NCBI GenBank assembly: GCA_902628965.1
Contig: CACOPB010000001.1
Location: 62,001 to 126,000, forward strand
Reading direction: 5' to 3'
DNA length: 64,000 nt
Source: an uncultured Pelagibacteraceae bacterium
GTDB lineage: Bacteria > Pseudomonadota > Alphaproteobacteria > Pelagibacterales > Pelagibacteraceae
Made by a program: the position numbers and the translations under genes
Shown: piece by piece, positions 44,695-52,832 of the stretch
How the letters are laid out: each line of letters starts with the position of its first letter
How positions within the stretch are numbered: position 1 is the stretch's first letter
The notes under the pieces: model-generated
Seen by the model: the letters and a program-made list of their open reading frames with translations, nothing else
Databases searched by the model: none
Told to the model about the DNA's origin: nothing

Positions 44695-45679
44695 AATGAT
44701 CAGAGGATTGTTCTAAAATAAAATTTTTAATGATATTAATAGAATTATCTAAATTTCTTTTTATCTCTAATTCAATAGTATTTAGTTCATAAATAAGATT
44801 TTTTATTTTTTTAGGAGTCCATTTATACAAATGTTGTTTGGTGATTTCTTTGTCTTTCCAAAATATTGGAGGTTTTGCTGTTGAAATTGTTAACTCAATA
44901 TTTTTATTATATTCATACTCGTTAGCAAGTTTTAAAATCTTTTTTGATTTGTTTAAAAATGTTCTTGTAATTAAAATACAATCCTCTTTTGAATAAATAT
45001 TTTCATTTAAAATATTGATAGTTTTTTTTTTATTTTTCGCTAGACAATTATCTATTAGTTCAGCAACACTATGATTCTCTATTAAATTAATTAGTTTGTT
45101 TAAATTATCATAATCTAATTTTTTTTTGTTCAGCGAATACAATTCAATTTTTTTTAACTCATTTTTAAGAATTCCCCTATCACCATTGCATTTATTTATT
45201 AGAAAATTTATATTTGATTGAGAAAAATTTATATCTTTTTCCCTAAAAAAATTAGAAGCTATTTTTGATAATGTTTCTAAATTATCCGAATAAGATGGTA
45301 TACAAACTAGTTCTTTTTTTTTTTCAAAAAAATTTCTTAATTTGGATTTTTTTTCTAAAGGGCCTGAATTTATAATTATTATATTTGTATCTTTTTTGTC
45401 TGTAAATTTTTCAATTATTTTAAAAAGTTTATCTGAGGCTCTATTTATAATAATCAATTTTTCATTATCAAACAAAGATTTTATATTGATCTGATTAGCA
45501 AATGTTTCTGTATTTTCTAGGACTTGTTTTTCATCGTATTTAAGTATTTGTTCAACTCTTGATTTAGATTTAATAAAATTTATTTGTTCTTCTTTTGCAC
45601 CCTCATTAGGACCATATACCAGTATGTATTTTGTTTCCTTAAAGTTTAATTTATTTAATTCGCTGTTTTTTAGGATCAC
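44684..45679 (-). CDS. holA: DNA polymerase III delta subunit
   Basis: The clamp-loader subunit that opens the beta clamp. The 331-residue protein is divergent but shows 'YILVYGPNEGAKEEQINFI' near the N-terminus, the alphaproteobacterial 'NIIIINSGPLEKKSKLRNFFE' (cited in part) and 'GDRGILKNELKKIELY'. The start is GTG overlapping the lptE TGA (GTGA). The order leuS-lptE-holA is standard and strengthens the call. Confidence 0.9.
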   Translation of the reverse strand: MILKNSELNKLNFKETKYILVYGPNEGAKEEQINFIKSKSRVEQILKYDEKQVLENTETFANQINIKSLFDNEKLIIINRASDKLFKIIEKFTDKKDTNIIIINSGPLEKKSKLRNFFEKKKELVCIPSYSDNLETLSKIASNFFREKDINFSQSNINFLINKCNGDRGILKNELKKIELYSLNKKKLDYDNLNKLINLIENHSVAELIDNCLAKNKKKTINILNENIYSKEDCILITRTFLNKSKKILKLANEYEYNKNIELTISTAKPPIFWKDKEITKQHLYKWTPKKIKNLIYELNTIELEIKRNLDNSINIIKNFILEQSSDHSNN

Positions 45680-46128
45680 TTTATAAGGCTTAATTTTATT
45701 ATTAATTCTTCAACTATAGTTGTAACTAAATTATTTTTAACTATATCTTCATATTTATTTTGTTCATAAGAGTCGGATAAGTTTTCAATATTTAAATTTT
45801 CTTCAAATGAAAATTTTTGTTTTTTTTCATTTTGGTTGATACTAAATTCTATTAGTGTCGATAATTTTAAATTAGAAGCTTTTCCAGTTGCATCTCTTGA
45901 TAAAACTGATTTTGAATAAATAGAATTAATTTTTATTTTATATAAATTTTCTGACTCATTATTTGAAAATCTACTCAATTTGGATTTAACTAAATTATTA
46001 ATTGACTTGTCCCCCTCCATTTCTTGTAAAGTTATTTTGAAATTAACTGTCTCTTGATTCTTATAAACTGCCGTATAACCACAATTTGAAACAAAAATAA
46101 AAATTAAAATTAATAAATAATTTTTCAT
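45676..46128 (-). CDS. lptE: LPS-assembly lipoprotein LptE-like
   Basis: The 150-residue protein has a hydrophobic signal segment ending in 'FVSNCGYTAVY', where Cys16 would be lipidated; 'CGYxxxY' after the signal is characteristic of LptE/RlpB. The rest contains 'YKIKINSIYSKSVLSRDATGKA' (cited in part), as in the LptE beta-strands. LptE plugs LptD in the outer membrane. The lipobox is imperfect (Asn at -1). It lies between leuS and holA, as in many bacteria. Confidence 0.85.
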   Translation of the reverse strand: MKNYLLILIFIFVSNCGYTAVYKNQETVNFKITLQEMEGDKSINNLVKSKLSRFSNNESENLYKIKINSIYSKSVLSRDATGKASNLKLSTLIEFSINQNEKKQKFSFEENLNIENLSDSYEQNKYEDIVKNNLVTTIVEELIIKLSLIK

Positions 46129-48666
46129 TTAAGATATTAAGTTAACTAACCTATTTTTAATATAAATTTTTTTCTTAACCTTTTTTTCTCCAAGAAATTT
46201 CACAATTTTTTGATCTTGCATAATTAATTTATATAGATCTCCTTCTTCTATATTTTTATCAACTTTTATTAGGCTTCTTTTTTTTCCATTAATTTGAATT
46301 ACAATTTGTACTTCTTTTTCTTCTATAAGACTATCATCATATGCAGGCCAAATAATATTTTTATTTTCATTAATCATCTCAAGACACTCATTCGTGAAGT
46401 GTGGCACAACAGGCATCATAGAGACTAAAATTTTTTGATAGTTTTCAATTAAAGATTTGGAACTATAAGGACTCTCCAATTCTTTTATTAAGTATGAATA
46501 CATTTCATGCATATTTGCAATAATAATATTATAATTAAAATTATTTAAATTTTCTGTCATTTTTTTTATAAATCGATTTGTAAACTTAATTAAATTTTCA
46601 CTTTTATCATTAGTGTGATTTTTCTTAATTTCAGATAAAAATTTAATATTTAAATTCCACAATTTTTGTAAAAACTTGTGAGAGGCAGATATTCCTTCCT
46701 CAGACCATTGCACGTCTTTTTCTGGTGGACTATCAGATAAGATAAATATTCTAGCCGAGTCTGCACCGTAATCGTTAATTATTTTTTCAGGATCAACTGT
46801 ATTTCTTTTTGATTTTGACATTGACTCAGATGGGCCTACAGTAACTATTTTTGTATTATCGTTTTTTAAGTATTTTTTTCCATTGATTGTTGTTATTTCA
46901 TCAGGACTTACCCAATTATTGTCGTGATCTTTATATGTTTCGTGACACACCATGCCTTGAGTAAAAAGTCCTTTGAAAGGTTCTTTTAAATTAAATTCAT
47001 TGTTTTCATATGCTAGCGCTTGCATAAAAAAACGTGAATATAATAAATGCAATATTGCATGCTCAACTCCTCCAATATATTGATCAACTGGCATCCAATA
47101 TTTTATCTCATCAATATCGTATCCATATTCTTTGTTGTCTGGAGAGCAAAATCTTAAAAAATACCAAGAGGAGTCCACAAATGTATCCAATGTATCTGTT
47201 TCTCTAACATATTTTTTTCCATCAACTATAATATTTTTCCATTCAAAATTTTTATCTAGTGGATTTCCAGTCGGCTCTAATTTTTTGATATTAGGTAGTT
47301 CAACTGGCAACATATTATCTGGTAACTTGTGAGCGTTATTGTTTTCATCATAAATAATAGGAATAGGACAACCCCAGTATCTTTGCCTTGATATACCCCA
47401 ATCTTTAAGTCTAAAATTAATTTTTTTTTCTCCTAAATTTTTTTTTTCGAGATATTCTATAGTTTTAATTATCGACTCATCTGGACATCTAAGTCCATTT
47501 AAAAAAGAAGAGTTAAAAATATATCCAGGTCCCGTATATGCTTTATCTTCTACATTAAAACTTTTGTTTTCAATTTCAGGTGTAACAACTGGAATTATTT
47601 TCAAATCGTATTTTTTTGCAAAATCCAAATCTCTTTGATCATGCGCAGGACATCCGAATACAGCGCCTAATCCGTAATCCATTAATACAAAATTAGCAAA
47701 AAAAACTGGAACTTTGATTTGGTCATTGAGAGGATTAATAGCAATTAGATCTGTTTTAAATCCTATCTTTTCCGCATTAGCTATTGATTCTTCCGTTGTT
47801 CCAGTCTTTGAACAATCCTTTTTAAATTGAATAAAATCCTCATCATTTTCATAGAATTTAGAAATGGGATGATCTACAGACAGAGCTATAAAAGACATTC
47901 CAAATAGAGTATCGGGCCTTGTTGTAAAACACTTAATTTCTTTTACAGGTTTATTGCTTTCAATTTTAAATTTTACCTCAGATCCAAAAGATTTTCCTAT
48001 CCAATTTTTTTGCATTATTTTTACTTTTTTTGGCCAATCATTAAGCTGGTCCAAATTATTCATCAGTTCATCAGAAAATTTAGTAATATTAAAAAACCAT
48101 TGATTAAGTTTTTTTCTTTCTATTTTTGCTCCAGATCTCCAGCCTCTTCCTTCAATAACTTGTTCATTTGCTAAAACAGTTTGATCTACTGGATCCCAAT
48201 TTACATACTGTTCTTTACGGTAAACCAAACCTTTGTCATATAATTCCAAAAAAAATTTTTGCTGATGTTTATAATAGTCAACAGAGCATGTAGATATTTC
48301 TCTATCCCAATCTATAGAAAGACCTAATCTTTTTAATTGGGACTTCATATTTGAAATATTTTTTTCAGTCCAACTTTTAGGATCCAAATTATTTTGTCTG
48401 GCAGCATTTTCTGCTGGCATTCCAAACGAATCCCATCCCATTGGATGGAGAACATTAAATCCTTGTAGAGATTTAAATCTTGCCAGCACATCTCCTATTG
48501 TATAATTTCTGACATGTCCCATGTGAATTTTCCCAGAAGGATATGGAAACATTTCAAGACAGTAAAATTTTTTTTTATTTTTATCTATTTTTGATTTAAA
48601 AGTTTTATTTTCTTGCCAAAACTTTTGCCATTTTATTTCGATAGATTTAAAATTGTACCTGTCCAC
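46129..48666 (-). CDS. leuS: Leucyl-tRNA synthetase
   Basis: The 845-residue class I synthetase charges tRNA-Leu. It has the HIGH motif as 'HMGH' (residues 48-51), the editing-domain '[12 protein letters not shown]', '[13 protein letters not shown]', the zinc-less connective domain, '[11 protein letters not shown]' and the KMSKS loop as S-M-S-K-S (Met616-Ser619), where the first Lys is replaced by Ser while the important second Lys is kept. The start is GTG. It directly precedes lptE (no gap) and follows the DUF3576 gene by 14 bases. Confidence 0.97.
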   Translation of the reverse strand: MDRYNFKSIEIKWQKFWQENKTFKSKIDKNKKKFYCLEMFPYPSGKIHMGHVRNYTIGDVLARFKSLQGFNVLHPMGWDSFGMPAENAARQNNLDPKSWTEKNISNMKSQLKRLGLSIDWDREISTCSVDYYKHQQKFFLELYDKGLVYRKEQYVNWDPVDQTVLANEQVIEGRGWRSGAKIERKKLNQWFFNITKFSDELMNNLDQLNDWPKKVKIMQKNWIGKSFGSEVKFKIESNKPVKEIKCFTTRPDTLFGMSFIALSVDHPISKFYENDEDFIQFKKDCSKTGTTEESIANAEKIGFKTDLIAINPLNDQIKVPVFFANFVLMDYGLGAVFGCPAHDQRDLDFAKKYDLKIIPVVTPEIENKSFNVEDKAYTGPGYIFNSSFLNGLRCPDESIIKTIEYLEKKNLGEKKINFRLKDWGISRQRYWGCPIPIIYDENNNAHKLPDNMLPVELPNIKKLEPTGNPLDKNFEWKNIIVDGKKYVRETDTLDTFVDSSWYFLRFCSPDNKEYGYDIDEIKYWMPVDQYIGGVEHAILHLLYSRFFMQALAYENNEFNLKEPFKGLFTQGMVCHETYKDHDNNWVSPDEITTINGKKYLKNDNTKIVTVGPSESMSKSKRNTVDPEKIINDYGADSARIFILSDSPPEKDVQWSEEGISASHKFLQKLWNLNIKFLSEIKKNHTNDKSENLIKFTNRFIKKMTENLNNFNYNIIIANMHEMYSYLIKELESPYSSKSLIENYQKILVSMMPVVPHFTNECLEMINENKNIIWPAYDDSLIEEKEVQIVIQINGKKRSLIKVDKNIEEGDLYKLIMQDQKIVKFLGEKKVKKKIYIKNRLVNLIS

Positions 48667-48680
48667 AAAATATAAATTAT

Positions 48681-49238
48681 TTACTTTCTGGTACGATCTG
48701 GTGGGGTATCGTATTTTTTAATTTTTTTATCTGATTGGCTTTTATATATTGCAGCTTGTTTAAGTATTTGTTTTCGAAGTTCATTTTTTAAAGAACTTTC
48801 TTTTTCATCAATTAAACAATTAGTTACAGTCGTGCAAGTTTTATAAAATATTTTGATATCTAATGAGTCAGATCTAATCTCATTAGTTAAAAATCTAATA
48901 ATTATTTTAATAGACTCAGTTGAACTAGAGTTATCAGAATACCAATCTGTTATAATTATACCTCCGCTGTAATTTGCAGAAGTTAATGGCATAAAATCAA
49001 TTACATCCAAACTAGCTCTCCATAACTCATTTGAACTAGCAAATTCAAAGTTTGTGTTTCCTCTGGCCACACTATCAGATAGTCTAAAGCCTTTTCCCTG
49101 TTCTATGTTTTTTGCTACTCTCTCTTTGGGATTTGGGGGGTTTTTTAAAGCATCACCCCCAGGTAAACTTTTGCAAGCATTTATGAAACAGATTATAAGC
49201 AAAATTGGGATAAATTTTTGAATTAATTTTAGTTTCAT
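48681..49238 (-). CDS. DUF3576 domain lipoprotein
   Basis: The 185-residue protein has a lipoprotein-type signal ending in '[13 protein letters not shown]' (Cys22). '[32 protein letters not shown]' (shown in two parts: [19 protein letters not shown] and [10 protein letters not shown]) is the hallmark of DUF3576, an alphaproteobacterial family usually found before leuS. Function is unknown; an outer-membrane or periplasmic location is likely. The stop of this gene is 14 bases from leuS. Confidence 0.9.
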   Translation of the reverse strand: MKLKLIQKFIPILLIICFINACKSLPGGDALKNPPNPKERVAKNIEQGKGFRLSDSVARGNTNFEFASSNELWRASLDVIDFMPLTSANYSGGIIITDWYSDNSSSTESIKIIIRFLTNEIRSDSLDIKIFYKTCTTVTNCLIDEKESSLKNELRKQILKQAAIYKSQSDKKIKKYDTPPDRTRK

Positions 49239-49264
49239 AAGGATTTTTTAATTTAAAATGCTAT

Positions 49265-49292
49265 AATGTATATATTAAAATCTAATAGTCAA
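49265..49292 (-). promoter_or_regulatory. Possible promoter of DUF3576-leuS-lptE-holA
   Basis: On the minus strand TTGACT (49292-49287) is followed after 16 bases by TACATT (49270-49265), about 26 bases before the DUF3576 ATG. The -35 is good (5 of 6), the -10 moderate (4 of 6). Confidence 0.4.
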
Positions 49293-49320
49293 AAAAGCTC
49301 TGGTATTATTGGAATTTTAT

Positions 49321-49336
49321 GTTGTAAAAATACAAC
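49321..49336. repeat. Inverted repeat upstream of the porin gene
   Basis: GTTGTA-AAAA-TACAAC is a perfect 6-base inverted repeat about 115 bases before the porin start. It could be an operator; it lacks a following T-run, so it is not a terminator. A second, pure A/T palindrome, TTATTATTAATAATAA, lies at 49411-49426, just before the porin ribosome-binding site. Confidence 0.45.
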
Positions 49337-49449
49337 ACTATCAAATTTTTATCCAATTTTATTGAAAATAGGTCAATATTTTTGAGTTTTAGGTGGTAGA
49401 TATTCCATGTTTATTATTAATAATAACAATTAAACAAGGAGTAATTAAT

Positions 49450-50430
49450 ATGAACAATATGAAAAAAATTGGTTTATCAGCATTAGCTGGTTCACTAGTT
49501 GCATTTTCTGCTGCTAATGCAGAAATGACTGTTTCTGGAGGAGCGTCTGTTGGTGTTTCTTCAGACAACGAAACAAGAGCTTCAGGCTATTACATGGCTG
49601 ACAGTATTAATTTCTCATATTCAGGTGAAACTGATAGTGGGTTAACTGTTACTCAAAAGATGGAGTTAGAAGGTCAAGCAGGAGATACTTATAGTACATC
49701 AATTGCTGGTGGCTTCGGTACATTAACTTGGCATGGACACGGTGGTAGTTCAGTGATGAGTGGTTGGGATGATATGACTCCTAACGCTTATGAAGAAGTA
49801 TGGGTATTAGCAGAATACGATGATGCAACATCTTCAACTACTGGAACTAACGAAGTAGTAATGATTAACGGTAGAGCTGGTGACAGCTTGTGGAGATATG
49901 ACTCTCCTACAATGAGTGGTGTAAGTGTACACGCATCTTACGTTCAAGCTAACGCTGCTGCTGGTGAGTCTTCACACGCTGATATCGGATCTTACGCAGA
50001 CTTTGGTATTCAAGTAGCTCCAGAAATGGTTGAAGGTTTATCAATTGGATATGCAATGGCTGAAGTTGATGAAAGTACGACTATATCAAACGATGAGTCT
50101 ACTTTATGGATCAAATACACTTCAGGACCTATCTCTGTAGGTTACCAAATGTCAGATGTAGATGGTCAAAATACTACACAAGATGATGAAGCGACTTTGA
50201 TGTCAATTTCATATGCTGTGTCAGATGATTTATCTATCTCTTACGGTACTGCTGAAGTTGACCTAGGTTCTTCAACTACTGACCAAGAATCTAAAGGTTT
50301 CTCAGCTTCATACACAATGGGTGGTGTTTCTATCTCTATTGCTATGAACGAAACTGATAATATCGGTGGTAACACAACTGCAGCATACGATGTTGAGGGA
50401 TATGACCTTAACGTTGCATTTGCATTCTAA
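49450..50430 (+). CDS. Outer-membrane porin
   Basis: The 326-residue protein has a clear signal peptide ('KKIGLSALAGSLVAFSAANA', cleaved before Glu), alternating beta-strand pattern, and ends in Phe ('NVAFAF'), the BAM recognition signal. Segments such as 'GFGTLTWHG' and 'DSLWRYDSPTMSGVSVHASY' are typical of alphaproteobacterial trimeric porins. The mature part is strongly acidic with very few lysines. The ATG at 49450 is chosen because AAGGAG lies 9 bases upstream and the signal peptide then starts normally. Codon use is much less A/T-biased than in neighbours, and a strong terminator follows: a highly expressed gene. Confidence 0.93.
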   Translation: MNNMKKIGLSALAGSLVAFSAANAEMTVSGGASVGVSSDNETRASGYYMADSINFSYSGETDSGLTVTQKMELEGQAGDTYSTSIAGGFGTLTWHGHGGSSVMSGWDDMTPNAYEEVWVLAEYDDATSSTTGTNEVVMINGRAGDSLWRYDSPTMSGVSVHASYVQANAAAGESSHADIGSYADFGIQVAPEMVEGLSIGYAMAEVDESTTISNDESTLWIKYTSGPISVGYQMSDVDGQNTTQDDEATLMSISYAVSDDLSISYGTAEVDLGSSTTDQESKGFSASYTMGGVSISIAMNETDNIGGNTTAAYDVEGYDLNVAFAF

Positions 50431-50449
50431 TTTAGTTTAGAAAATTAAT

Positions 50450-50480
50450 AAAAGGGCCCCTTTTTAGGGGCCTTTTTTTT
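50450..50480. terminator. Strong, bidirectional intrinsic terminator after the porin
   Basis: GGCCCC (50455-50460) and GGGGCC (50467-50472) form a stem with a 6-base loop, extended by A-T pairs, followed by eight T on the plus strand. On the minus strand the same stem is followed by a T-rich run, so it can also end the convergent ThiE-like gene, whose stop is at 50479-50481. Confidence 0.92.
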
Positions 50481-51009
50481 ACTCAAAAAAAGAAATTCCA
50501 GCAAATTCAGAATTATTTAAAAGCTTTAGTTTATTAAGATTTATTTCGGAAATTCCTCCTAAAGCAACTACTTTTTTTTTAGTTAAATTAGAAATTAATT
50601 TAAATCTATTAATTCCCAAATAATTTTTGTTTCTTTTGAATAAAGATGATACGAAAATGCTATTAACTTTTTGAATTTCCTTTGTTTTAATTTCTTTAAT
50701 GTTATGGGCCGATCCAATTATTTTGAATTGTCTCTTTAATGAATAAGCTAGGTGTTTTGTGCATTTATTAAAGGAAGGAATGTATGCGCCATCTAAATCC
50801 AGTTTTATTGCAAGCTTAACATTATTGGATAAATAAAACTTAACTTTTTTCAATTTACAATATTTTTTTAATTTAAGGATGAGCTTTTCATCTATTACTT
50901 TTGAGGTATAATTTCTATAAATAATAGTGGTTTGTTTATCCTGTTTATCAATTATGTTTGTATCAAAATTACTTATAAAGTAATATTTATTGATCAAATT
51001 AATATGCAT
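50479..51009 (-). CDS. Thiamine phosphate synthase-like (TenI/ThiE fold) protein, degenerate
   Basis: The 176-residue protein matches the ThiE/TenI barrel: 'KYYFISNF' at the start, 'DGAYIPSF' where ThiE has 'DGVHLGQ', 'IIGSAHNIKEI' and the C-terminal 'VVALGGISEIN'. Genuine ThiE is about 210 residues and keeps the pyrophosphate-binding residues, several of which are not evident here. It may be a weak TMP synthase or a paralogue with another role. Its ATG abuts the yggS ATG on the other strand (ATGCAT). Confidence 0.7.
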   Translation of the reverse strand: MHINLINKYYFISNFDTNIIDKQDKQTTIIYRNYTSKVIDEKLILKLKKYCKLKKVKFYLSNNVKLAIKLDLDGAYIPSFNKCTKHLAYSLKRQFKIIGSAHNIKEIKTKEIQKVNSIFVSSLFKRNKNYLGINRFKLISNLTKKKVVALGGISEINLNKLKLLNNSEFAGISFFE

Positions 51010-51663
51010 AAAACCGTAAAAAATTTATTAGATGTAAAGAATAATATTAAAATGCATCTTAATAAATTAAATATTGATAATAATCCAAAAATAATTGCAG
51101 TTTCTAAGACTTTCAAAATTGATAAAATATTACCTCTTATTGAATATGGTCATAACGATTATGGAGAAAATAAAGTCCAGGAAGCATTAGAAAAATGGAC
51201 AGAGGTTAAAAAAAAAAATTCAAAAATAAGATTACATATGATTGGAAAATTACAAACAAATAAGGTTAAATTTGCCTTACAAATATTTGATTACATTCAC
51301 TCGGTAGATAGCGAGAAACTTGCAAAAAAAATTTCAGATGAACAAAATAAAATAAATAAAAAAATTAAAGTATTTTTGCAGGTCAATATAGGTGATGAAA
51401 ATCAAAAATCAGGTATTAATAAAAATCAAGTAGGTCAACTGGTTTCTTTTAGTAAAGAAATTGGTTTAAACGTTATTGGTCTGATGTGTATTCCTCCGGT
51501 AAATATAGATCCGGAGGATTATTTTATAGAAATGAATAAACTTAACAAAAATCAAGGTTTTGCAGAATTAAGTATGGGTATGTCTTCAGATTATCTTGTG
51601 GCTGCAAAAAATTTATCAACATATGTTAGAGTTGGATCTAGTATTTTTGGTCAAAGAACTTAA
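51004..51663 (+). CDS. yggS: YggS family pyridoxal phosphate-binding protein
   Basis: A 219-residue single-domain PLP protein (PLPBP/YggS) that regulates vitamin B6 homeostasis. It has 'IIAVSKTFKIDKI' with the PLP-binding Lys, 'DYGENKVQEAL', 'RLHMIGKLQTNKVK', 'FLQVNIGDENQKSG', 'LSMGMSSDYLVA' and 'VRVGSSIFGQR'. The ATG at 51004 is chosen over an upstream one at 50932 because it gives the family-normal N-terminus. The stop shares TTAA with the L,D-transpeptidase. Confidence 0.95.
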   Translation: MHKTVKNLLDVKNNIKMHLNKLNIDNNPKIIAVSKTFKIDKILPLIEYGHNDYGENKVQEALEKWTEVKKKNSKIRLHMIGKLQTNKVKFALQIFDYIHSVDSEKLAKKISDEQNKINKKIKVFLQVNIGDENQKSGINKNQVGQLVSFSKEIGLNVIGLMCIPPVNIDPEDYFIEMNKLNKNQGFAELSMGMSSDYLVAAKNLSTYVRVGSSIFGQRT

Positions 51664-52154
51664 AAAATTTTTATTTTTGTATTTTTTTTCATCAATTTAA
51701 GCATAATTAAAAAATCTTTTTCTTTTAAAGCAATACAGCCAGCGGTTGGTTTATAATCTTTGGTTAGATGAATGAAAACGCAACTACCTAGACCTGTAAC
51801 AGTTTTTTCAAAGTTGTATTTAATTGGAATCAAGAGATCATATTTATAATCATTTCTTTTTAATTTTTCATGTTTGATTTTTTTTTCAACTCTAATAAGT
51901 TTGTTATATTTTTTTGGAAAACGTATATCATCACACCAACCCATATTTTTTTTAATTTCGATACTTTTCAGTAAAGTTGTCGGTTTTTTTATACGATCTT
52001 TCCTAAAATAAAGATTTCCAATTTTAAATGAGCCTTTTGGTGTTTTTTTATCTCCTTCTTTTTTATTCTTGGTTGAGCCTTTTTTACCAATACAGCACCT
52101 AAATTTAAATTCGTCTATCTGAAGAGTGTGTTTATTTTTTACAAAAATTGTCAT
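51660..52154 (-). CDS. L,D-transpeptidase (YkuD) family protein
   Basis: The 164-residue protein is a minimal YkuD domain: 'CCIGKKGSTKNKKEGDKKTPKG', cited in part, resembles the 'GkxGxxxxKxEGDxxTPxG' signature, and 'VFIHLTKDYKPTAGCIALKE' holds the catalytic His and Cys (H-x(n)-GC-I-x-L). No signal peptide is visible, which is odd for a peptidoglycan enzyme, though this subfamily (YcfS/'L,D-TPase catalytic domain') often lacks one in annotation. It shares its stop tetranucleotide with yggS. Confidence 0.87.
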   Translation of the reverse strand: MTIFVKNKHTLQIDEFKFRCCIGKKGSTKNKKEGDKKTPKGSFKIGNLYFRKDRIKKPTTLLKSIEIKKNMGWCDDIRFPKKYNKLIRVEKKIKHEKLKRNDYKYDLLIPIKYNFEKTVTGLGSCVFIHLTKDYKPTAGCIALKEKDFLIMLKLMKKNTKIKIF

Positions 52155-52166
52155 ATCCTCTTTTTT

Positions 52167-52730
52167 GTGAATACTCAGAATTTAATAATATACAAGTTTA
52201 ACGAGTTATATCATATTCTAGAAGAACTTGGTCTAGATTTAAATTTTAAAATTACCTTTGTGGATAATGAAAATTCCTTAAATGAAAAAGTAAAAAATTT
52301 GCATAATCATTTAATTATATCTAACAAAAAATACTCGCACACCGGTAATCAATTTGTTTTAGATAATTTACCAATAAATATTTTTAAATTAGTTGAAAAA
52401 ATAAATATTGAATTCTTAAAAATACATTTTAATAGTCAGTCTGAAGTTAAAGTAGACAATTACACTATTGATCTAAATTCTAGAGAAATGCTAAAAAATA
52501 ACATTAAACTTAAATTGACAGAAAAAGAAATTAATACAATTATTTATTTATCTAAATCAAAAACACCAGTTAGCATTGATGAATTACAAGACAAGGTATG
52601 GAGTTATCAATCTGATATGGAAACCCACACTGTGGAGACACATATCTATCGACTAAGAAAAAAAATACTAAATACATTTGATGATAATGGATTTATTGTC
52701 AGTAAAAAAAATGGCTATCAAATTAAATAA
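52167..52730 (+). CDS. Winged-helix (OmpR/PhoB-type) transcriptional regulator with receiver-like N-terminus
   Basis: The C-terminal half is a clear OmpR-type DNA-binding domain: 'VDNYTIDLNSREML', 'LTEKEINTIIYLSKS', 'TVETHIYRLRKKI' (recognition helix) and 'GFIVSKKNGYQIK' (wing). The N-terminal 85 residues look like a receiver fold but show no phospho-acceptor Asp in the expected place, so it is probably not classically phosphorylated. The GTG at 52167 avoids overlap with the divergent gene; an ATG at 52128 (200 residues) is the alternative. An ArfA-like small gene follows 10 bases later. Confidence 0.83.
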   Translation: MNTQNLIIYKFNELYHILEELGLDLNFKITFVDNENSLNEKVKNLHNHLIISNKKYSHTGNQFVLDNLPINIFKLVEKINIEFLKIHFNSQSEVKVDNYTIDLNSREMLKNNIKLKLTEKEINTIIYLSKSKTPVSIDELQDKVWSYQSDMETHTVETHIYRLRKKILNTFDDNGFIVSKKNGYQIK

Positions 52731-52740
52731 GAAAAATCCA

Positions 52741-52830
52741 ATGGCTAAAGACTTGTTTACTAAAAAGTATAAACCAAAAGTAGTTAGACCCAAAAAAGGC
52801 AAGGGAAGCTTTAAGAGAAAGAAAAGTTAA
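52741..52830 (+). CDS. arfA: Miniature ArfA-like ribosome-rescue factor
   Basis: A 29-codon ORF encodes 'MAKDLFTKKYKPKVV' followed by 'RPKKGKGSFKRKKS'. This matches the conserved core of ArfA (E. coli: 'DPLF...KNKKGKGSYMRK'), which binds the empty mRNA channel of stalled ribosomes and recruits RF2. It ends where the known ArfA core ends, without the C-terminal hydrophobic tail. It lies 10 bases after the regulator gene and 2 bases before the convergent kinase gene. The motif is too specific for chance, but no homology search was run. Confidence 0.75.
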   Translation: MAKDLFTKKYKPKVVRPKKGKGSFKRKKS

Positions 52831-52832
52831 GT

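Noticed and set aside
49393..49449. An upstream start adding 19 residues to the porin.
   Set aside because: It would bury the signal peptide, while the ATG at 49450 has AAGGAG at proper distance.
50932..51003. An upstream ATG extending YggS by 24 residues.
   Set aside because: The extension is hydrophobic, unlike any YggS, and overlaps the divergent gene; the start at 51004 gives the family-typical N-terminus.
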